Shown here: one piece after another, positions 38,046 through 49,582 of the stretch
How positions within the stretch are numbered: position 1 is the first letter of the stretch
Layout of the letters: every line of letters starts with the position of its first letter
Assembly: GCF_030814995.1 (NCBI RefSeq)
Contig: NZ_JAUSVX010000001.1
Coordinates: 124,001 to 188,000, forward strand
Source: Labrys wisconsinensis
Lineage (GTDB): Bacteria > Pseudomonadota > Alphaproteobacteria > Rhizobiales > Labraceae
Length of the DNA: 64,000 nt
Direction: 5' to 3'
The notes under the pieces: generated by a model
Seen by the model: only the letters and a program-made list of their open reading frames with translations
What the model was told of the DNA's origin: nothing
Databases searched by the model: none
Program-made: the position numbers and the translations under genes

Positions 38046-38963
38046 ATGGCCGTCGAGGCACTCAGCATCGGACCGAGCCGGCGGCGCTTCGTGCTCGCCG
38101 TCGAACCCTATCTCTATGCCGCCCCGTCCGTGTTCCTGATCGCGGCGATCATGCTGGTGCCGCTGGTCATCGGCCTGTCCTATGCCTTCCGCGACATCCA
38201 GCTGCTCAACCCCTTCGGCGGCGGCTTCGTCGGGCTCGACAATTTCCGCGAGCTGTGGGCTGACGCCAATTTCTGGAACGCGCTGAAGAACACCTTCGTC
38301 TGGACCGTGTCCGCGGTGGTGCTGCAGTTCGTCTTCGGCCTGATCCTGGCCCTGCTGCTCAATCGGCCCTTCCCCGGCCGCAGCATCGTCCAGGCCCTGG
38401 TGTTCCTGCCCTGGGCGGTGCCGACCTTCCTCTCCGGGCTCGACTGGGCCTGGCTGTTCAACCCGGTGGTCGGCCCCCTGCCCCACTGGGCCCATGCGCT
38501 GGGGCTGATGGCGACGCCGGAGAACATCCTGTCGGACCCGCGCACCGCGCTGTGGGGCCCGATCATCGCCTGCGTCTGGTGGGGCATCCCCTTCTTCGCC
38601 ATCACCCTGCTGGCGGCGCTGCAGTCGATCCCCAAGGACATCTACGAGGCGGCCGAGATCGACGGGGCATCGAGCTTCGAGCGCTTCCGCTCCATCACCG
38701 TGCCGTTCCTCGCGCCCACGGTGGCCATCACCGTGATGCTGCGCACGGTGTGGATCGCCAATTCCGCCGACCTGATCGTGGTCATGACCAAGGGCGGACC
38801 GGCCGATTCCTCGCAGATCGTCGCGAGCTACATCTTCACCCAGGCCTTCCAGCGCCTCGACTTCGGCTATGCCTCGGCCATCGCCGCGGCGCTCCTGGTG
38901 CTGCTGCTGGCCTATGCCTTCCTGCTGGTGGCGCTGCGCCAGCTCCTCATCAAGGCGAGTTGA
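38046..38963 (+). CDS. CUT1 ABC transporter permease (MalF-like)
   Basis: 305-residue inner-membrane protein: spans such as [19 protein letters not shown] and [15 protein letters not shown], and the EAA loop [22 protein letters not shown] at 38046 follows AAAGGA. Three bases separate it from the second permease gene. Confidence 0.9.
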   Translation: MAVEALSIGPSRRRFVLAVEPYLYAAPSVFLIAAIMLVPLVIGLSYAFRDIQLLNPFGGGFVGLDNFRELWADANFWNALKNTFVWTVSAVVLQFVFGLILALLLNRPFPGRSIVQALVFLPWAVPTFLSGLDWAWLFNPVVGPLPHWAHALGLMATPENILSDPRTALWGPIIACVWWGIPFFAITLLAALQSIPKDIYEAAEIDGASSFERFRSITVPFLAPTVAITVMLRTVWIANSADLIVVMTKGGPADSSQIVASYIFTQAFQRLDFGYASAIAAALLVLLLAYAFLLVALRQLLIKAS

Positions 38964-38966
38964 GCC

Positions 38967-39808
38967 ATGCGCGGATCGGCACGCAAGCGCGCGACGCTCT
39001 GGACGATGCACTATCTGGCCATCGGCCTCTACGTCCTGTTCGCCCTCTTCCCGCTCTACTGGCTGCTCAAGGTCTCGGTGACGCCGAACGACCTGCTCTA
39101 CAGCGAGGGCGTGCGGCTCTGGCCCTCGCGCACCGGCTTCGAGCACTACGCCTCGGTGATCAGCCATTCCGATTTCCCGCTGTTCTTCCGCAACAGCGTC
39201 ATCGTCTCCGGCTCCACGGCGATCATCACCACGCTGGTGGCGGCGGGCGCGGGCTACGCCTTCTCGCGCTTCGCCTTCCGCGGCAAGTTCTGGCTGGTCG
39301 GGCTGATGCTGGTGACGCAGATGTTCCCGCTGGTGATGATCATCGCGCCGATCTTCAAGCTGTTCGCCCCGCTCGGCCTCACCAACAGCCTCACCGGCCT
39401 GATCGTCATCTACGTCGCCTACAACGTGCCCTTCGCCGCCTTCCTGATGCAGTCCTTCTTCGACGGCATCCCCAAGGACCTGGAGGAGGCTGCGATGATC
39501 GACGGGGCGACGCGCTTCAAGGCGGTGCTGCAGATCATCCTGCCGCTGACCCTGCCGGGCCTCGCGGCGACGCTCGGCTTCGTCTTCACCGCCGCCTGGA
39601 GCGAGCTCCTGTTCGCGCTGATGCTGAACTCGGCCCAGGCCGCCACCACCTTCCCGGTCGGGCTGCTCTCCTTCGTGTCGAAATTCTCGGTCGATTTCGG
39701 GCAGATGATGGCGGCGAGCGTGCTCGCCCTCATTCCGGCCTGCGCCTTCTTCTTCCTCATCCAGCGCTATCTCGTGCAGGGCCTGACGGCCGGCGCGGTC
39801 AAGGGGTA

Positions 39809-39809
<1 letters not shown>
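38967..39809 (+). CDS. CUT1 ABC transporter permease (MalG-like)
   Basis: 280-residue inner-membrane protein with six spans, EAA loop [19 protein letters not shown] and the typical C-terminal [12 protein letters not shown]. The TAA stop overlaps the ATPase start (TAATG), so the importer genes are translationally coupled. Confidence 0.9.
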
Positions 39810-40891
<1,082 letters not shown>

Positions 40892-40957
40892 GCCGCGCCG
40901 GCGGGATTCGCATGGAGCCTATGGCAGCGGGCGCAAAACTCTGCTGATGTCGGCACC

Positions 40958-41770
40958 ATGGCGATCCGGCTCCTGCTGATTCTCCTCACCGGCCTGCTCC
41001 TCGGGTCTCCGGCCACGGCCGGGCCGGCCCCGGACACGGTGTTCCTGGAAGAGCTGACCTGGACCGAGCTGCGCGATCTCGTCGCCGCCGGCAAGACCAC
41101 CATCCTCGTCCCGATCGGCGGCACCGAGCAGAACGGCCCGGACATGGCGCTCGGCAAGCACAATATGCGGGCGCATCTGCTGGCCGAGACGATCGCCAGG
41201 ACGCTCGGCAATGCCCTGGTCGCGCCGGTCATCGCCTATGTGCCGGAGGGCGGCGTCAGCCCGCCGACGGCGCATATGCGCTTCCCCGGCACCATCACCG
41301 TGCCCGACGACGTCTTCGAGAAGACCTTGGAATACGCCGCCCGCAGCTTCCGCCTGCACGGCTTCACCGACATCGTCTTCCTCGGCGACCATGGCGGCTA
41401 TCAGGCGGACGAGGTCGTCGTGGCGGACCGGCTCGACCGCGAATGGGCCAAGACCGGCGTGCGCGCCCATGCCATCGAAGCCTATTACCGCGCGACCGAG
41501 ACCGACTATGTCCAGGCCCTGGAGGCCCGCGGCCATGACCGCGCCGAGATCGGCACCCATGCCGGCCTCGCCGACACCTCGCTCACCCTCGCCCTCGCTC
41601 CCGGCCTGGTGCGGCTCGACCGCCTCCGGACGGGGCCGCGGCGAGGCGTCGAGGACGGCGTCCACGGCGACCCCCGAGGCTCCAGCGCCGAGCTCGGCCG
41701 GCTCGGCGTCGACGCCGTCGTCGCCCGAGCGGTCGCGGCGATCCGCAAGGCGGTCGAACGCTCGCCATGA
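40958..41770 (+). CDS. creatininase-family metal amidohydrolase, exported
   Basis: 270 residues with an N-terminal hydrophobic signal (LLLILLTGLLLGSPATA) and the creatininase metal motif GGTEQNGPDMALGKHNMRA (E57, H68), plus PTAHMRFPGT and LGDHGGYQ. Members hydrolyse cyclic amides or small amides (creatinine, formylamino-pyrimidines, mycofactocin peptide), so the exact substrate is open. It lies 66 bp after the ATPase; the ribosome site is weak. An exported creatininase-type protein is unusual because most are cytoplasmic. Confidence 0.8.
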   Translation: MAIRLLLILLTGLLLGSPATAGPAPDTVFLEELTWTELRDLVAAGKTTILVPIGGTEQNGPDMALGKHNMRAHLLAETIARTLGNALVAPVIAYVPEGGVSPPTAHMRFPGTITVPDDVFEKTLEYAARSFRLHGFTDIVFLGDHGGYQADEVVVADRLDREWAKTGVRAHAIEAYYRATETDYVQALEARGHDRAEIGTHAGLADTSLTLALAPGLVRLDRLRTGPRRGVEDGVHGDPRGSSAELGRLGVDAVVARAVAAIRKAVERSP

Positions 41771-41825
41771 CCCCCGCATCGCCGCGGGGCCGCAGTCCCC
41801 GATCACCCCCGCCCCGGATGCTCCC

Positions 41826-43037
41826 GTGCCTCCTCTGCCGCGACCGCGCCTGCTCCAGCCCCTGCTCCTCGCCCTCCTCCTCCTGATGCCGCTGCCGGCG
41901 GCGCGTGCCCAGGTCCAGTCGGACCCCGAGGGGCCGGCCGTGCCCGCCGCCCCGGCCGCGGTGGACACGCTGCCCGGCATGCCGCCGGTGCCCGACCCCG
42001 CCAACCTCTACAGCGAGGCCGCGGCCAACCGGCTGTCGGCGGCGGTGGCCGGGGCGCTGCCGCGGGTCTATGTGCCCGATGTCGGCTCGGGCGACGTCAC
42101 GGTGATCGACCCCGCCACCTTGACCGTGGTCGACCGCTTCCGCGTCGGGCCCAACCCGCAGCACGTCGTGCCCGCCTGGGACCTCGGCACGCTCTGGGTG
42201 GCGAGCAGCGCCGGCCGCGGCCACGTGGGCGGCCGGCTGGTGCCGATCGACCCCAAGACCGGCAAGCCGGGCCAGCCGATCGAAGTGGACGACGCCTACA
42301 ACCTCTATTTCACCCCCGACGGGCGCTCGGCCATCGTCGTGGCCGAATCGCAGCGGCGCCTGGAGTTCCGCGATCCCCACACCATGGCGCTGCAGCGCAC
42401 CCTGCCGACGCCGAGCTGTCCCGGCATCAACCATGCCGACTTCGCCATCGACGGGCGCTATGCCATCTTCACCTGCGAGTTCGGCGGCGCGCTGGTCAAG
42501 ATCGACCTCGTCGCCGGCAGCGTCGTCGGCACGCTCAAGCTCTCCCGGGGCGGCATGCCGCAGGACATCCGCATCGCGCCGGACGGCAAGGCCTTCTATG
42601 TCGCCGACATGATGGCCGACGGCGTGTTCGTGCTCGACGGCGACGCCTTCGCCGAGACCGGCTTCATCCCGACCGGCATCGGCACCCACGGGCTCTATCC
42701 CAGCCGCGACGGGCGCAAGCTCTACATCGCCAATCGCGGCTCCCACCAGGTCAGCGGCCCGCCGCATGGCCGCGGCAGCATCTCGGTCCTCGACTTCGGC
42801 ACAAGGCAGGTGGATACGACCTGGCCCATCCCCGGCGGCGGCAGCCCGGACATGGGCAATGTCAGCGCCGACGGGCGCACCCTCTGGCTCTCCGGCCGCT
42901 TCGACGACGTCGTCTATGCCATCGACACCACGAGCGGCGCGGTGCGCAGCGTCGCGGTCGGCCACACCCCGCACGGTCTCACCGTCTGGCCCCAGCCCGG
43001 ACGCTACTCTCTCGGCCACACCGGCAACATGCGCTGA
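41826..43037 (+). CDS. secreted YncE-like beta-propeller protein
   Basis: 403 residues from GTG at 41826, chosen because no in-frame ATG precedes the signal peptide (LLQPLLLALLLLMPLPAARA). A Pro/Ala-rich stretch follows, then repeated YVTN/NHL-type blades: PRVYVPDVGSGDVTVIDPA, GKAFYVADMMADGVFVLDG, KLYIANRGSHQ, TLWLSGRFDDVVYAIDTTSG. Such propellers are periplasmic scaffolds, sometimes tied to redox enzymes or metal uptake. It follows the creatininase gene by 55 bp. Function not known. Confidence 0.8.
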   Translation: MPPLPRPRLLQPLLLALLLLMPLPAARAQVQSDPEGPAVPAAPAAVDTLPGMPPVPDPANLYSEAAANRLSAAVAGALPRVYVPDVGSGDVTVIDPATLTVVDRFRVGPNPQHVVPAWDLGTLWVASSAGRGHVGGRLVPIDPKTGKPGQPIEVDDAYNLYFTPDGRSAIVVAESQRRLEFRDPHTMALQRTLPTPSCPGINHADFAIDGRYAIFTCEFGGALVKIDLVAGSVVGTLKLSRGGMPQDIRIAPDGKAFYVADMMADGVFVLDGDAFAETGFIPTGIGTHGLYPSRDGRKLYIANRGSHQVSGPPHGRGSISVLDFGTRQVDTTWPIPGGGSPDMGNVSADGRTLWLSGRFDDVVYAIDTTSGAVRSVAVGHTPHGLTVWPQPGRYSLGHTGNMR

Positions 43038-43299
43038 GCCCGGAGCGCCGCGCCGCATCGCCGCAGGCCGGCCGGGCCGGCGGCGGCGGCCGTCGGGGCT
43101 CGGGCAGCGTTACCTTTTGTTATCCATCTCGGCGCCAGAGTGCGGCGGCTGTCTTCGCAGGCAGCGCCGGTGAAGTTCGAGTCCGTGCTTCCAGAAATCG
43201 AGACACGCGCCCGTTAAAATTTTATTCAATGGGAAGAGGCCCCGTTCAGGGCTGCCTGTTACCGTGCTACGTCCGCCATAACCCCCCTGCGTCGGCTGC

Positions 43300-45636
43300 A
43301 TGACCTTGCTGTTTCGCAAACTGCTCGACGTCCGGAACGCGGATGCGAAACTCCCCGGCGACGTGCGGATGGCGCTCGTCGATTCGCTCTATGCCCCCTT
43401 CGCCTCGCTGGTGGTCGGGGCGGTGGCCGGCGGCCTGGTCGGCGCCATGGCCTCCTACCAGTCCCGGGATCCCTGGCTGACGGCCTGCTCGGCGGCGATC
43501 TTCCTCGTCGGCCTGGCGCGGGTGCTGTCCGCGCTGGCCTATCGCCGGCGGCGCGATCCCGGCCTGGTCGAGACGGCCCATCGCTGGGAGCGTGTCTACG
43601 AGCTCGGAGCCTGGAGCTATTCCGGCCTGCTCGGCCTGCAATGCCTGCTGGCCGTGATGCGCACCAACGACCCGGCGCTGCACCTGGTGGTCTCGACCCT
43701 GTCCGTCGGCTACGCCGCCGGCATCACCGGGCGCAATGCCGGACGCCCCTATATCGCCGTGGCCCAGCTGACGCTCGCGGCCGTGCCGCTGTCGATCGGG
43801 CTCTACCTCAACGGCGGGACCATGCAGGCGACGCTCGCCACGGTCCTGCTGATGTTCGTCTATGCGATGATCGACATCACGCTCAGCATCCGCGACATCA
43901 TCGTCCAGGCGCTGGTGACGACCCGCGACAAGGCCGAGCTCGCCGGCCGCTACCGCGAGCAGGCCAACCGCTTCGATGCCGCCCTCACCAACATGTCGCA
44001 CGGCCTGTGCATGTTCGACCGCGACGGCAGCCTCGTCGTCTGGAACGAGCGCTTCCTGGAGGTGACCGGCCTGCCGGCGGGCCTGGTCCGGGCCGGCGTC
44101 TCCACCCACGAGCTGATGCAGATCGCCATCCGCAGCGGCCATCACAGCCATGCCGTGGTGCGCCGTGTGTTCGGCAAGCTGGCGCGCGAGGCCGCGGGCG
44201 GCCATGTCGGCCAGACCGAGGCGCGCCTCACCGACGGGCGCACCATCTCTTTGTCGCAGCGCGCCATGCCGGAGGGCGGCTCGGTGGTGATCTTCGAGGA
44301 CATCACCGCGCGCAAGGAGGCCGAGCGCATCGTCGCCCGCATGGCGCGCTATGACGAGCTGACGGGCCTGGCCAACCGGCGCACCTTCCACCAGCACACC
44401 GACAGCGCCCTGGCGCGCCTGCGTGGCGGCGCCGACCGCCTCGCCGTGCACTGGATCGACCTCGATCGCTTCAAGTCGGTCAACGACACGCTCGGCCATC
44501 CCGTCGGCGACGGGCTGCTGCGCGCCGTCGCCGACCGCCTGCGCGCCGCGGTGCGCGACACCGACGTCGTCGCCCGGTTCGGCGGCGACGAGTTCGTCAT
44601 CATGCAATACCCGATCCGCCGCGGCGAGGACGCCTCACGCCTCGCCCGGCGGCTGATGGAGGCCTTGTCCGCGCCGTTCCAGATCGAAGGCCACCATCTG
44701 GAGATCGGCGCCTCGGCCGGCATCGCCATCGCGCCGCGCGACGGCATGGACGGCGATCGCCTGCTCAAGAACGCCGACCTCGCGCTCTATCGTGCCAAGG
44801 CGGACGGGCGCGGCGCCTACCGCCTGTTCGAGCCGAGCATGGACGCGGGGGCGCAGGCGCGCCGGGCCCTCGAGCTCGACCTGCGCCACGCCTGGGAGCG
44901 CGGCGAGTTCGAGGTGCACTACCAGCCGCTGGTCGAGCTCTCCAACCGGCGCATCGCCGGATGCGAGGCGCTGGTGCGCTGGCGGCATCCGAGCCGCGGC
45001 TGGATCTCGCCGCTGGAATTCATCCCGGTCGCCGAGGAGACCGGCCTGATCGTCTCCCTCGGCGAGTGGGTGCTCAACCAGGCCTGCGTCGAGGCGACGG
45101 CCTGGCCCAAGGGCACGCGCCTGGCCGTCAACCTCTCGCCGGTGCAGTTCAAGAGCCGGAGTCTGGGCAGCAGCGTGGTGACGGCCCTCGCCAAGTCCGG
45201 CCTGCCGGCCAGCCGCCTCGAGCTCGAGGTCACCGAGATGGTGCTGCTGCAGGACAGCGATCTCACGCTCGCCACCATGACGCAGCTGCGCCAGCTCGGC
45301 GTGCGCCTGTCCCTCGACGATTTCGGAACCGGCTATTCCTCGCTGAGCTATCTGCGCAAATATCCCTTCGAAAAGATCAAGATCGACTCCTCCTTCGTCA
45401 AGGACATCGGCCACGACGCCGGCTCGGCCGCGATCGTGCGGGCCGTGGCCAGCCTCGGGCGCGACCTCGGCATGTCGATCCTCGTTGAGGGCATCGAGAC
45501 CACCGAGCAGTTCGAGCGGGTCAAGGCCGAGGGCTGCACCGAGGGCCAGGGTTATCTCTTCGGGCGGCCCGTGCCCTCGCACGAGATCCGCGAGGTGCTG
45601 CGGGGCGACGCGCAGCGGGCCAAGCTCGTCGCCTGA
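43300..45636 (+). CDS. membrane PAS-GGDEF-EAL cyclic-di-GMP protein
   Basis: 778 residues: N-terminal membrane domain of several spans (about 25-195), a PAS-like segment (about 218-335; GLCMFDRDGSLVVWNERFLE), GGDEF domain (about 345-505) with an intact RFGGDEF active site, and EAL domain (about 520-765) with CEALVRW, LSLDDFGTG and VEGIET. Both cyclase and phosphodiesterase motifs look intact, so it could make or degrade c-di-GMP depending on the signal. It ends nine bp from the convergent RpfF-like gene. Confidence 0.92.
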   Translation: MTLLFRKLLDVRNADAKLPGDVRMALVDSLYAPFASLVVGAVAGGLVGAMASYQSRDPWLTACSAAIFLVGLARVLSALAYRRRRDPGLVETAHRWERVYELGAWSYSGLLGLQCLLAVMRTNDPALHLVVSTLSVGYAAGITGRNAGRPYIAVAQLTLAAVPLSIGLYLNGGTMQATLATVLLMFVYAMIDITLSIRDIIVQALVTTRDKAELAGRYREQANRFDAALTNMSHGLCMFDRDGSLVVWNERFLEVTGLPAGLVRAGVSTHELMQIAIRSGHHSHAVVRRVFGKLAREAAGGHVGQTEARLTDGRTISLSQRAMPEGGSVVIFEDITARKEAERIVARMARYDELTGLANRRTFHQHTDSALARLRGGADRLAVHWIDLDRFKSVNDTLGHPVGDGLLRAVADRLRAAVRDTDVVARFGGDEFVIMQYPIRRGEDASRLARRLMEALSAPFQIEGHHLEIGASAGIAIAPRDGMDGDRLLKNADLALYRAKADGRGAYRLFEPSMDAGAQARRALELDLRHAWERGEFEVHYQPLVELSNRRIAGCEALVRWRHPSRGWISPLEFIPVAEETGLIVSLGEWVLNQACVEATAWPKGTRLAVNLSPVQFKSRSLGSSVVTALAKSGLPASRLELEVTEMVLLQDSDLTLATMTQLRQLGVRLSLDDFGTGYSSLSYLRKYPFEKIKIDSSFVKDIGHDAGSAAIVRAVASLGRDLGMSILVEGIETTEQFERVKAEGCTEGQGYLFGRPVPSHEIREVLRGDAQRAKLVA

Positions 45637-45645
45637 CCGGCCCGC

Positions 45646-46590
45646 TTATTTCTCCGTCGGAACGCCCAGGAGCCGGTCCTGGGCGGCCACCAGGCGGCGC
45701 ATCACCTTCAGGTCCTGCTCGCGCAGCTGCAGCGCCGTGTCCGCCCAGATCTCGACGATGCTGTCCAGCTCCTGCAGCGTGATCGGGTTGACCGTGCGCG
45801 AGGCCCGGTAGATCGCCTGGTGCCCTTTGTGGCGGCGCGTATGGGCGGCGATGTACTCCTTGACCGCCACAACCCCCTCGCCGGGCTCGGTCAGCACGTG
45901 GACGATGCCCATCTGGTACATCTCCTCGGCGGTGTAGATGCCGCCGCTCAGGATCATCCGCTCCGCCTGCGCCGCGCCGAGGCGCCGGGTCAGGAAGCAA
46001 TGGGCCCCCATGCCCGGGAACAGGCCGAACACCGTCTCGGGCAGGCCGAACTTCGAGCCCTTCTCGGCCACCACCACGTTGAAGGAGAGCAGCGATTCGA
46101 AGCCGCCGCCGAGCGCGTCGCCCTGCACCAGGCCGATGGTGACGATCGGCAGGTCCAGCCCCCGCATGTTGCGATGCAGGATGCGCACGCAGGACTTGCC
46201 GTAGCGCACCAGGGCTTCGCGATCGCGCTGGACGATGCGATCGGCGAAATGGCTGAGGTCGCCGCCGAGGCAGAAGACGCGCGGAAAGCGCGAGCCGAGG
46301 ACGATGTAGCGCAGGGCGCCCTCGCTGTCGCCGAAGGTCTCGACGATGCCGTCCTGCCAGGCATGGAAGTCCAGCAGCATCGAAGGATTGTAGCTGGGGC
46401 GGCCGAACGGCCGCATGAAGGTCCACAAGGTCGCCGCGTGAGAATCCAGCGTGACCTCCAATTGCCGGAGGTTGAACAGGTCCTTGGCCGGGCCCGGCTG
46501 CGGCTGGCCCTGCGGCTGTGATGGCGCCCCGGTCGCAGATTTTTGCACCGCAGGCGGGGGCAGCGCGACGCGCGGCACCGACATGGTCAT
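45646..46590 (-). CDS. crotonase-family DSF synthase, RpfF-like
   Basis: 314 residues. The crotonase core has LGSRFPRVFCLGGDLSHF, VQGDALGGGFESLLS and GLPETVFGLFPGMGAH. E165 and E185 are 20 residues apart, as are the two catalytic glutamates of RpfF, which makes cis-2-unsaturated fatty acid (diffusible signal factor) messengers. A Pro/Gln-rich N-terminal tail of about 35 residues is extra. The ATG at 46590 follows AAAGGGG. No rpfC/rpfG-type sensor is in the window, but a c-di-GMP protein is adjacent. Confidence 0.8.
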   Translation of the reverse strand: MTMSVPRVALPPPAVQKSATGAPSQPQGQPQPGPAKDLFNLRQLEVTLDSHAATLWTFMRPFGRPSYNPSMLLDFHAWQDGIVETFGDSEGALRYIVLGSRFPRVFCLGGDLSHFADRIVQRDREALVRYGKSCVRILHRNMRGLDLPIVTIGLVQGDALGGGFESLLSFNVVVAEKGSKFGLPETVFGLFPGMGAHCFLTRRLGAAQAERMILSGGIYTAEEMYQMGIVHVLTEPGEGVVAVKEYIAAHTRRHKGHQAIYRASRTVNPITLQELDSIVEIWADTALQLREQDLKVMRRLVAAQDRLLGVPTEK

Positions 46591-46951
46591 GACCCCTTTA
46601 AGTATTTATATACCATAACAACGCTCTTGCGCCGGCGCCATGACATGATGATTGACGCAGCAGCGCGCAGCGTCGCGCCGATGCGGCGATCGACGGCCGA
46701 ATCCTCACCTTTTCAGCAAATTTTCCGGATTGAGATCCGCTTCGAACCAGAATACCATCGGTTTTAACTATATATTTACGAACTGGGCCGAGCCCACAGG
46801 AGTCGAGGCGGTCGACAATTTAAGATAAATTATACAAATAAAATTCTACCATGACGCGAAAATCCGCTCCCTGACGACACGGCCGCGCGTCCCGCCGCGG
46901 AGTCCTGCCGGATCGCGAGCCTGCTCCCGGCGCCTCGCCGGCCGCCACCGC
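46591..46951. other. A+T-rich intergenic region upstream of the RpfF-like gene
   Basis: 361 bp with no convincing gene. Two stretches (46595-46625 and 46755-46860, for example TTTTAACTATATATTTACG and AAATTATACAAATAAAATTC) are far richer in A+T than the rest of the window. The first is likely the RpfF-like promoter (TATATAAATACTTAAAGG on the minus strand). The second may be a promoter or a remnant of acquired DNA. Confidence 0.5.
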
Positions 46952-47275
46952 TCATATCCCCGAACCGCCCGCCTCCTCCTCGCGCTGCGGCGGCGCCGGC
47001 AGGTCCGCGGCGGCATAGGGCGTCTGCCGGTCCGTCACCGGCGAGGGCAGCGGCATCCAGAAGGCGAGCTCGGCCTCCGCGTAGAGGATGACGCACTCCG
47101 AATCCCCGTCGGTGGAGATCCACCGTTCGTCCCCGGCCGTCGCGTCCCGGGCCCAGCGCACCACGTCGACCTCGTCGGGTCCCTGCTCGCTCTTGCGGAT
47201 CAGCGCGAGCACGCGCGTGCCGTCCCTGGGCACGCTGCCCATCCGCTGCCACTGACCGAAGACCGGCTTCGTCAT
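46952..47275 (-). CDS. small DUF551-like hypothetical protein
   Basis: 107 residues from ATG 47275, which follows GGAG. The core matches the DUF551 pattern: WQRMGSVPRDGTRVLALIR near the N-terminus and LAFWMPLPSP near the middle, then a disordered Pro/Glu tail. The function is not known; family members are common in phages and bacterial chromosomes. It reads away from pnp on the same strand, after the pnp terminator. Confidence 0.6.
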   Translation of the reverse strand: MTKPVFGQWQRMGSVPRDGTRVLALIRKSEQGPDEVDVVRWARDATAGDERWISTDGDSECVILYAEAELAFWMPLPSPVTDRQTPYAAADLPAPPQREEEAGGSGI

Positions 47276-47389
47276 GCGCGACGCTCCATCTCGCGGGTGG
47301 TCCCGGGTCGGCTCTCGACCCCGCGAGCTTATCACGGCCGGCCCGGCGGTCGAGGCCTCCCGCACAGGCCCCAAGCCGGGACCACACAC

Positions 47390-47412
47390 AAAAAGAGCGG
47401 CCCTGGGGCCGC
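47390..47412 (-). terminator. rho-independent terminator of pnp
   Basis: Stem GCGGCCC (47397-47403) and GGGCCGC (47406-47412); on the minus strand the hairpin is followed by TCTTTTT (47390-47396), a classic intrinsic terminator 31 bp after the pnp stop. Confidence 0.85.
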
Positions 47413-47443
47413 CCTTGTCACGATCGTCCGATGGGAAGACGGC

Positions 47444-49582
47444 TCACTCGGCCGCCTGGCCCTCGGCCTTCTTCTCCAGGTCCTCGCCGGTCTTCTGGTC
47501 GACCGCCTTCATCGACAGGCGCACCTTGCCGCGCTCGTCGAAGCCGAGCAGCTTGACCTTGACCTTGTCGCCTTCCTTGATCACGTCGGTGACCTTGTTG
47601 ACGCGGGTCGCCGCGAGCTGCGAGATGTGGACCAGGCCGTCCTTGGCGCCGAAGAAGTTGACGAAGGCGCCGAAGTCCGTGGTCTTCACCACGGTGCCGT
47701 CATAGATCATGTTGATCTCCGGCTCGGAGGCGATCGACTTGATCCAGTTGATCGCCGCCTTGATCGCCGTGCCCGAGGCGGAGGCGATCTTGACGGTGCC
47801 GTCGTCCTCGATGTTGACCTTGGCGCCGGTCTTCTCGACGATCTCGCGGATCACCTTGCCGCCGGAGCCGATGACTTCGCGGATCTTGTCGACCGGGATC
47901 TGGATCACCTCGATGCGCGGGGCGTGCTCGCCGAGCTCGGCCCGGGCGCTGGTCAGCGCCTTGGCCATCTCGCCGAGGATGTGCAGGCGCCCGTCCTTGG
48001 CCTGGTTGAGGGCGACGCCCATGATCTCCTCGGTGATGCCGGCGATCTTGATGTCCATCTGCAGCGAGGTCACGCCGTTCTGCGTGCCCGCCACCTTGAA
48101 GTCCATGTCGCCGAGATGGTCCTCGTCGCCGAGGATGTCGGAGAGCACGGCGTAGCGCTCGCCTTCCAGGATCAGGCCCATGGCGATGCCGGCGACCGGC
48201 GCGCGCAGCGGCACACCGGCATCCATCAGCGCCAGCGAGGTGCCGCACACCGTCGCCATCGAGGACGAGCCGTTCGACTCGGTGATCTCCGAGACGACGC
48301 GGATGGTGTAGGGGAACTCGTGCGCCGGCGGCAGCATCGGGTGGATGGCGCGCCAGGCGAGCTTGCCGTGGCCGATCTCGCGGCGGCCGGGCGAGCCCAT
48401 GCGGCCGGCCTCGCCCACCGAATAGGGCGGGAAGTTGTAATGGAGCATGAAGCGCTCCTTGTACGTGCCCTCCAGGCTGTCGACGAATTGCTCGTCCTCG
48501 CCGGTGCCGAGCGTGGCCACGGCCAGGGCCTGGGTCTCGCCGCGGGTGAACAGGGCCGAGCCGTGGGTGCGCGGCAGGAAGCCGGCTTCCGCCACGATCG
48601 GGCGCACGGTCTTGACGTCGCGGCCGTCGATGCGGATCCCCTTGTCCAGGATGTTCCAGCGCACGACCTTGGCCTGCAGGTCGTGGAAGACCTCGGCGAT
48701 CTCCTGCTTGGAATAGGTCGGGTTCTCGACGCCTTCGGGCAGGAAGTGCGCGACGACCTTGGCCTTGGCGGCGTCGACGGCGGCGTAGCGCTCCTGCTTG
48801 GCGGTGATCGAATAGGCGGCGCGCAGGTCGTCCTCGATCAGGGCCAGGACCGCCTTCTCCGCTTCGGAGCGGTCGGCCGGCTGGAAGTCGCGCGGCTCCT
48901 TGGCGGCCTTCTCGGCGAGACGGATGATCGCCTCGATCACCGGCTGGAAGCCGCGATGGCCGAACATGACGGCTTCGAGCATGGTCTGCTCGGAGAGCTC
49001 CTTGGCTTCGGACTCGACCATCAGCACCGCGTCGGCGGTGCCGGCGACGATCAGCTCGAGGGTCGACTCCTTCATCTCGTCGATGGTCGGGTTGAGCTTC
49101 AGGGCGCCGTTGATGTAGCCGACGGACGCGCCGCCGATCGGGCCCATGAACGGCACGCCCGACAGAGTCAGCGCGGCGGAGGCGGCGACCATCGACAGGG
49201 CGTCGGTGTCGTTGACGAGGTCATGGGAGAGCACGGTGACGATGACCTGCGTCTCGTTGCGGTAGCCCTCGACGAACAGCGGGCGGATCGGCCGGTCGAT
49301 CAGGCGCGAGATCAGCGTCTCGCGCTCGGAGGGACGGCCTTCACGCTTGAAGTATCCGCCCGGGATGCGGCCCGCGGCGAAGGCCTTCTCCTGATAGTTG
49401 ACGGTCAGCGGGAAGAAGTCGAGGCCCGGCTTCGGCTGCTTGGCCGAGACGACGGTGGCGAGCACGGTGGTCTCGCCATAGCTGGCGAGCACGGCGCCGT
49501 CGGCCTGGCGGGCGACCTTGCCGGTTTCGAGCGTGAGCTTGCGCCCGGCCCATTCGAGTTCTTCGCGGTAAATGGTGAACAT
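47444..49582 (-). CDS. pnp: polynucleotide phosphorylase
   Basis: 712-residue 3'-5' exoribonuclease using phosphate, part of RNA decay. Two RNase PH domains (roughly 10-145 and 320-460; [44 protein letters not shown]) flank a helical domain; a KH domain (about 555-615; [18 protein letters not shown]) and an S1 domain (about 620-690; [17 protein letters not shown]) follow. Length and order are normal. It follows rpsO on the minus strand, the conserved rpsO-pnp arrangement. Confidence 0.98.
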   Translation of the reverse strand: MFTIYREELEWAGRKLTLETGKVARQADGAVLASYGETTVLATVVSAKQPKPGLDFFPLTVNYQEKAFAAGRIPGGYFKREGRPSERETLISRLIDRPIRPLFVEGYRNETQVIVTVLSHDLVNDTDALSMVAASAALTLSGVPFMGPIGGASVGYINGALKLNPTIDEMKESTLELIVAGTADAVLMVESEAKELSEQTMLEAVMFGHRGFQPVIEAIIRLAEKAAKEPRDFQPADRSEAEKAVLALIEDDLRAAYSITAKQERYAAVDAAKAKVVAHFLPEGVENPTYSKQEIAEVFHDLQAKVVRWNILDKGIRIDGRDVKTVRPIVAEAGFLPRTHGSALFTRGETQALAVATLGTGEDEQFVDSLEGTYKERFMLHYNFPPYSVGEAGRMGSPGRREIGHGKLAWRAIHPMLPPAHEFPYTIRVVSEITESNGSSSMATVCGTSLALMDAGVPLRAPVAGIAMGLILEGERYAVLSDILGDEDHLGDMDFKVAGTQNGVTSLQMDIKIAGITEEIMGVALNQAKDGRLHILGEMAKALTSARAELGEHAPRIEVIQIPVDKIREVIGSGGKVIREIVEKTGAKVNIEDDGTVKIASASGTAIKAAINWIKSIASEPEINMIYDGTVVKTTDFGAFVNFFGAKDGLVHISQLAATRVNKVTDVIKEGDKVKVKLLGFDERGKVRLSMKAVDQKTGEDLEKKAEGQAAE

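Noticed and set aside
41767-41825. ATG at 41767 or 41818 as start of the beta-propeller gene
   Set aside because: Both are out of frame with the propeller; GTG 41826 is in frame and precedes the signal peptide.
46830-47387. 185-codon frame overlapping the DUF551-like gene
   Set aside because: It has shadow-type composition and no ribosome site; the 107-residue frame has a family-like core and GGAG.
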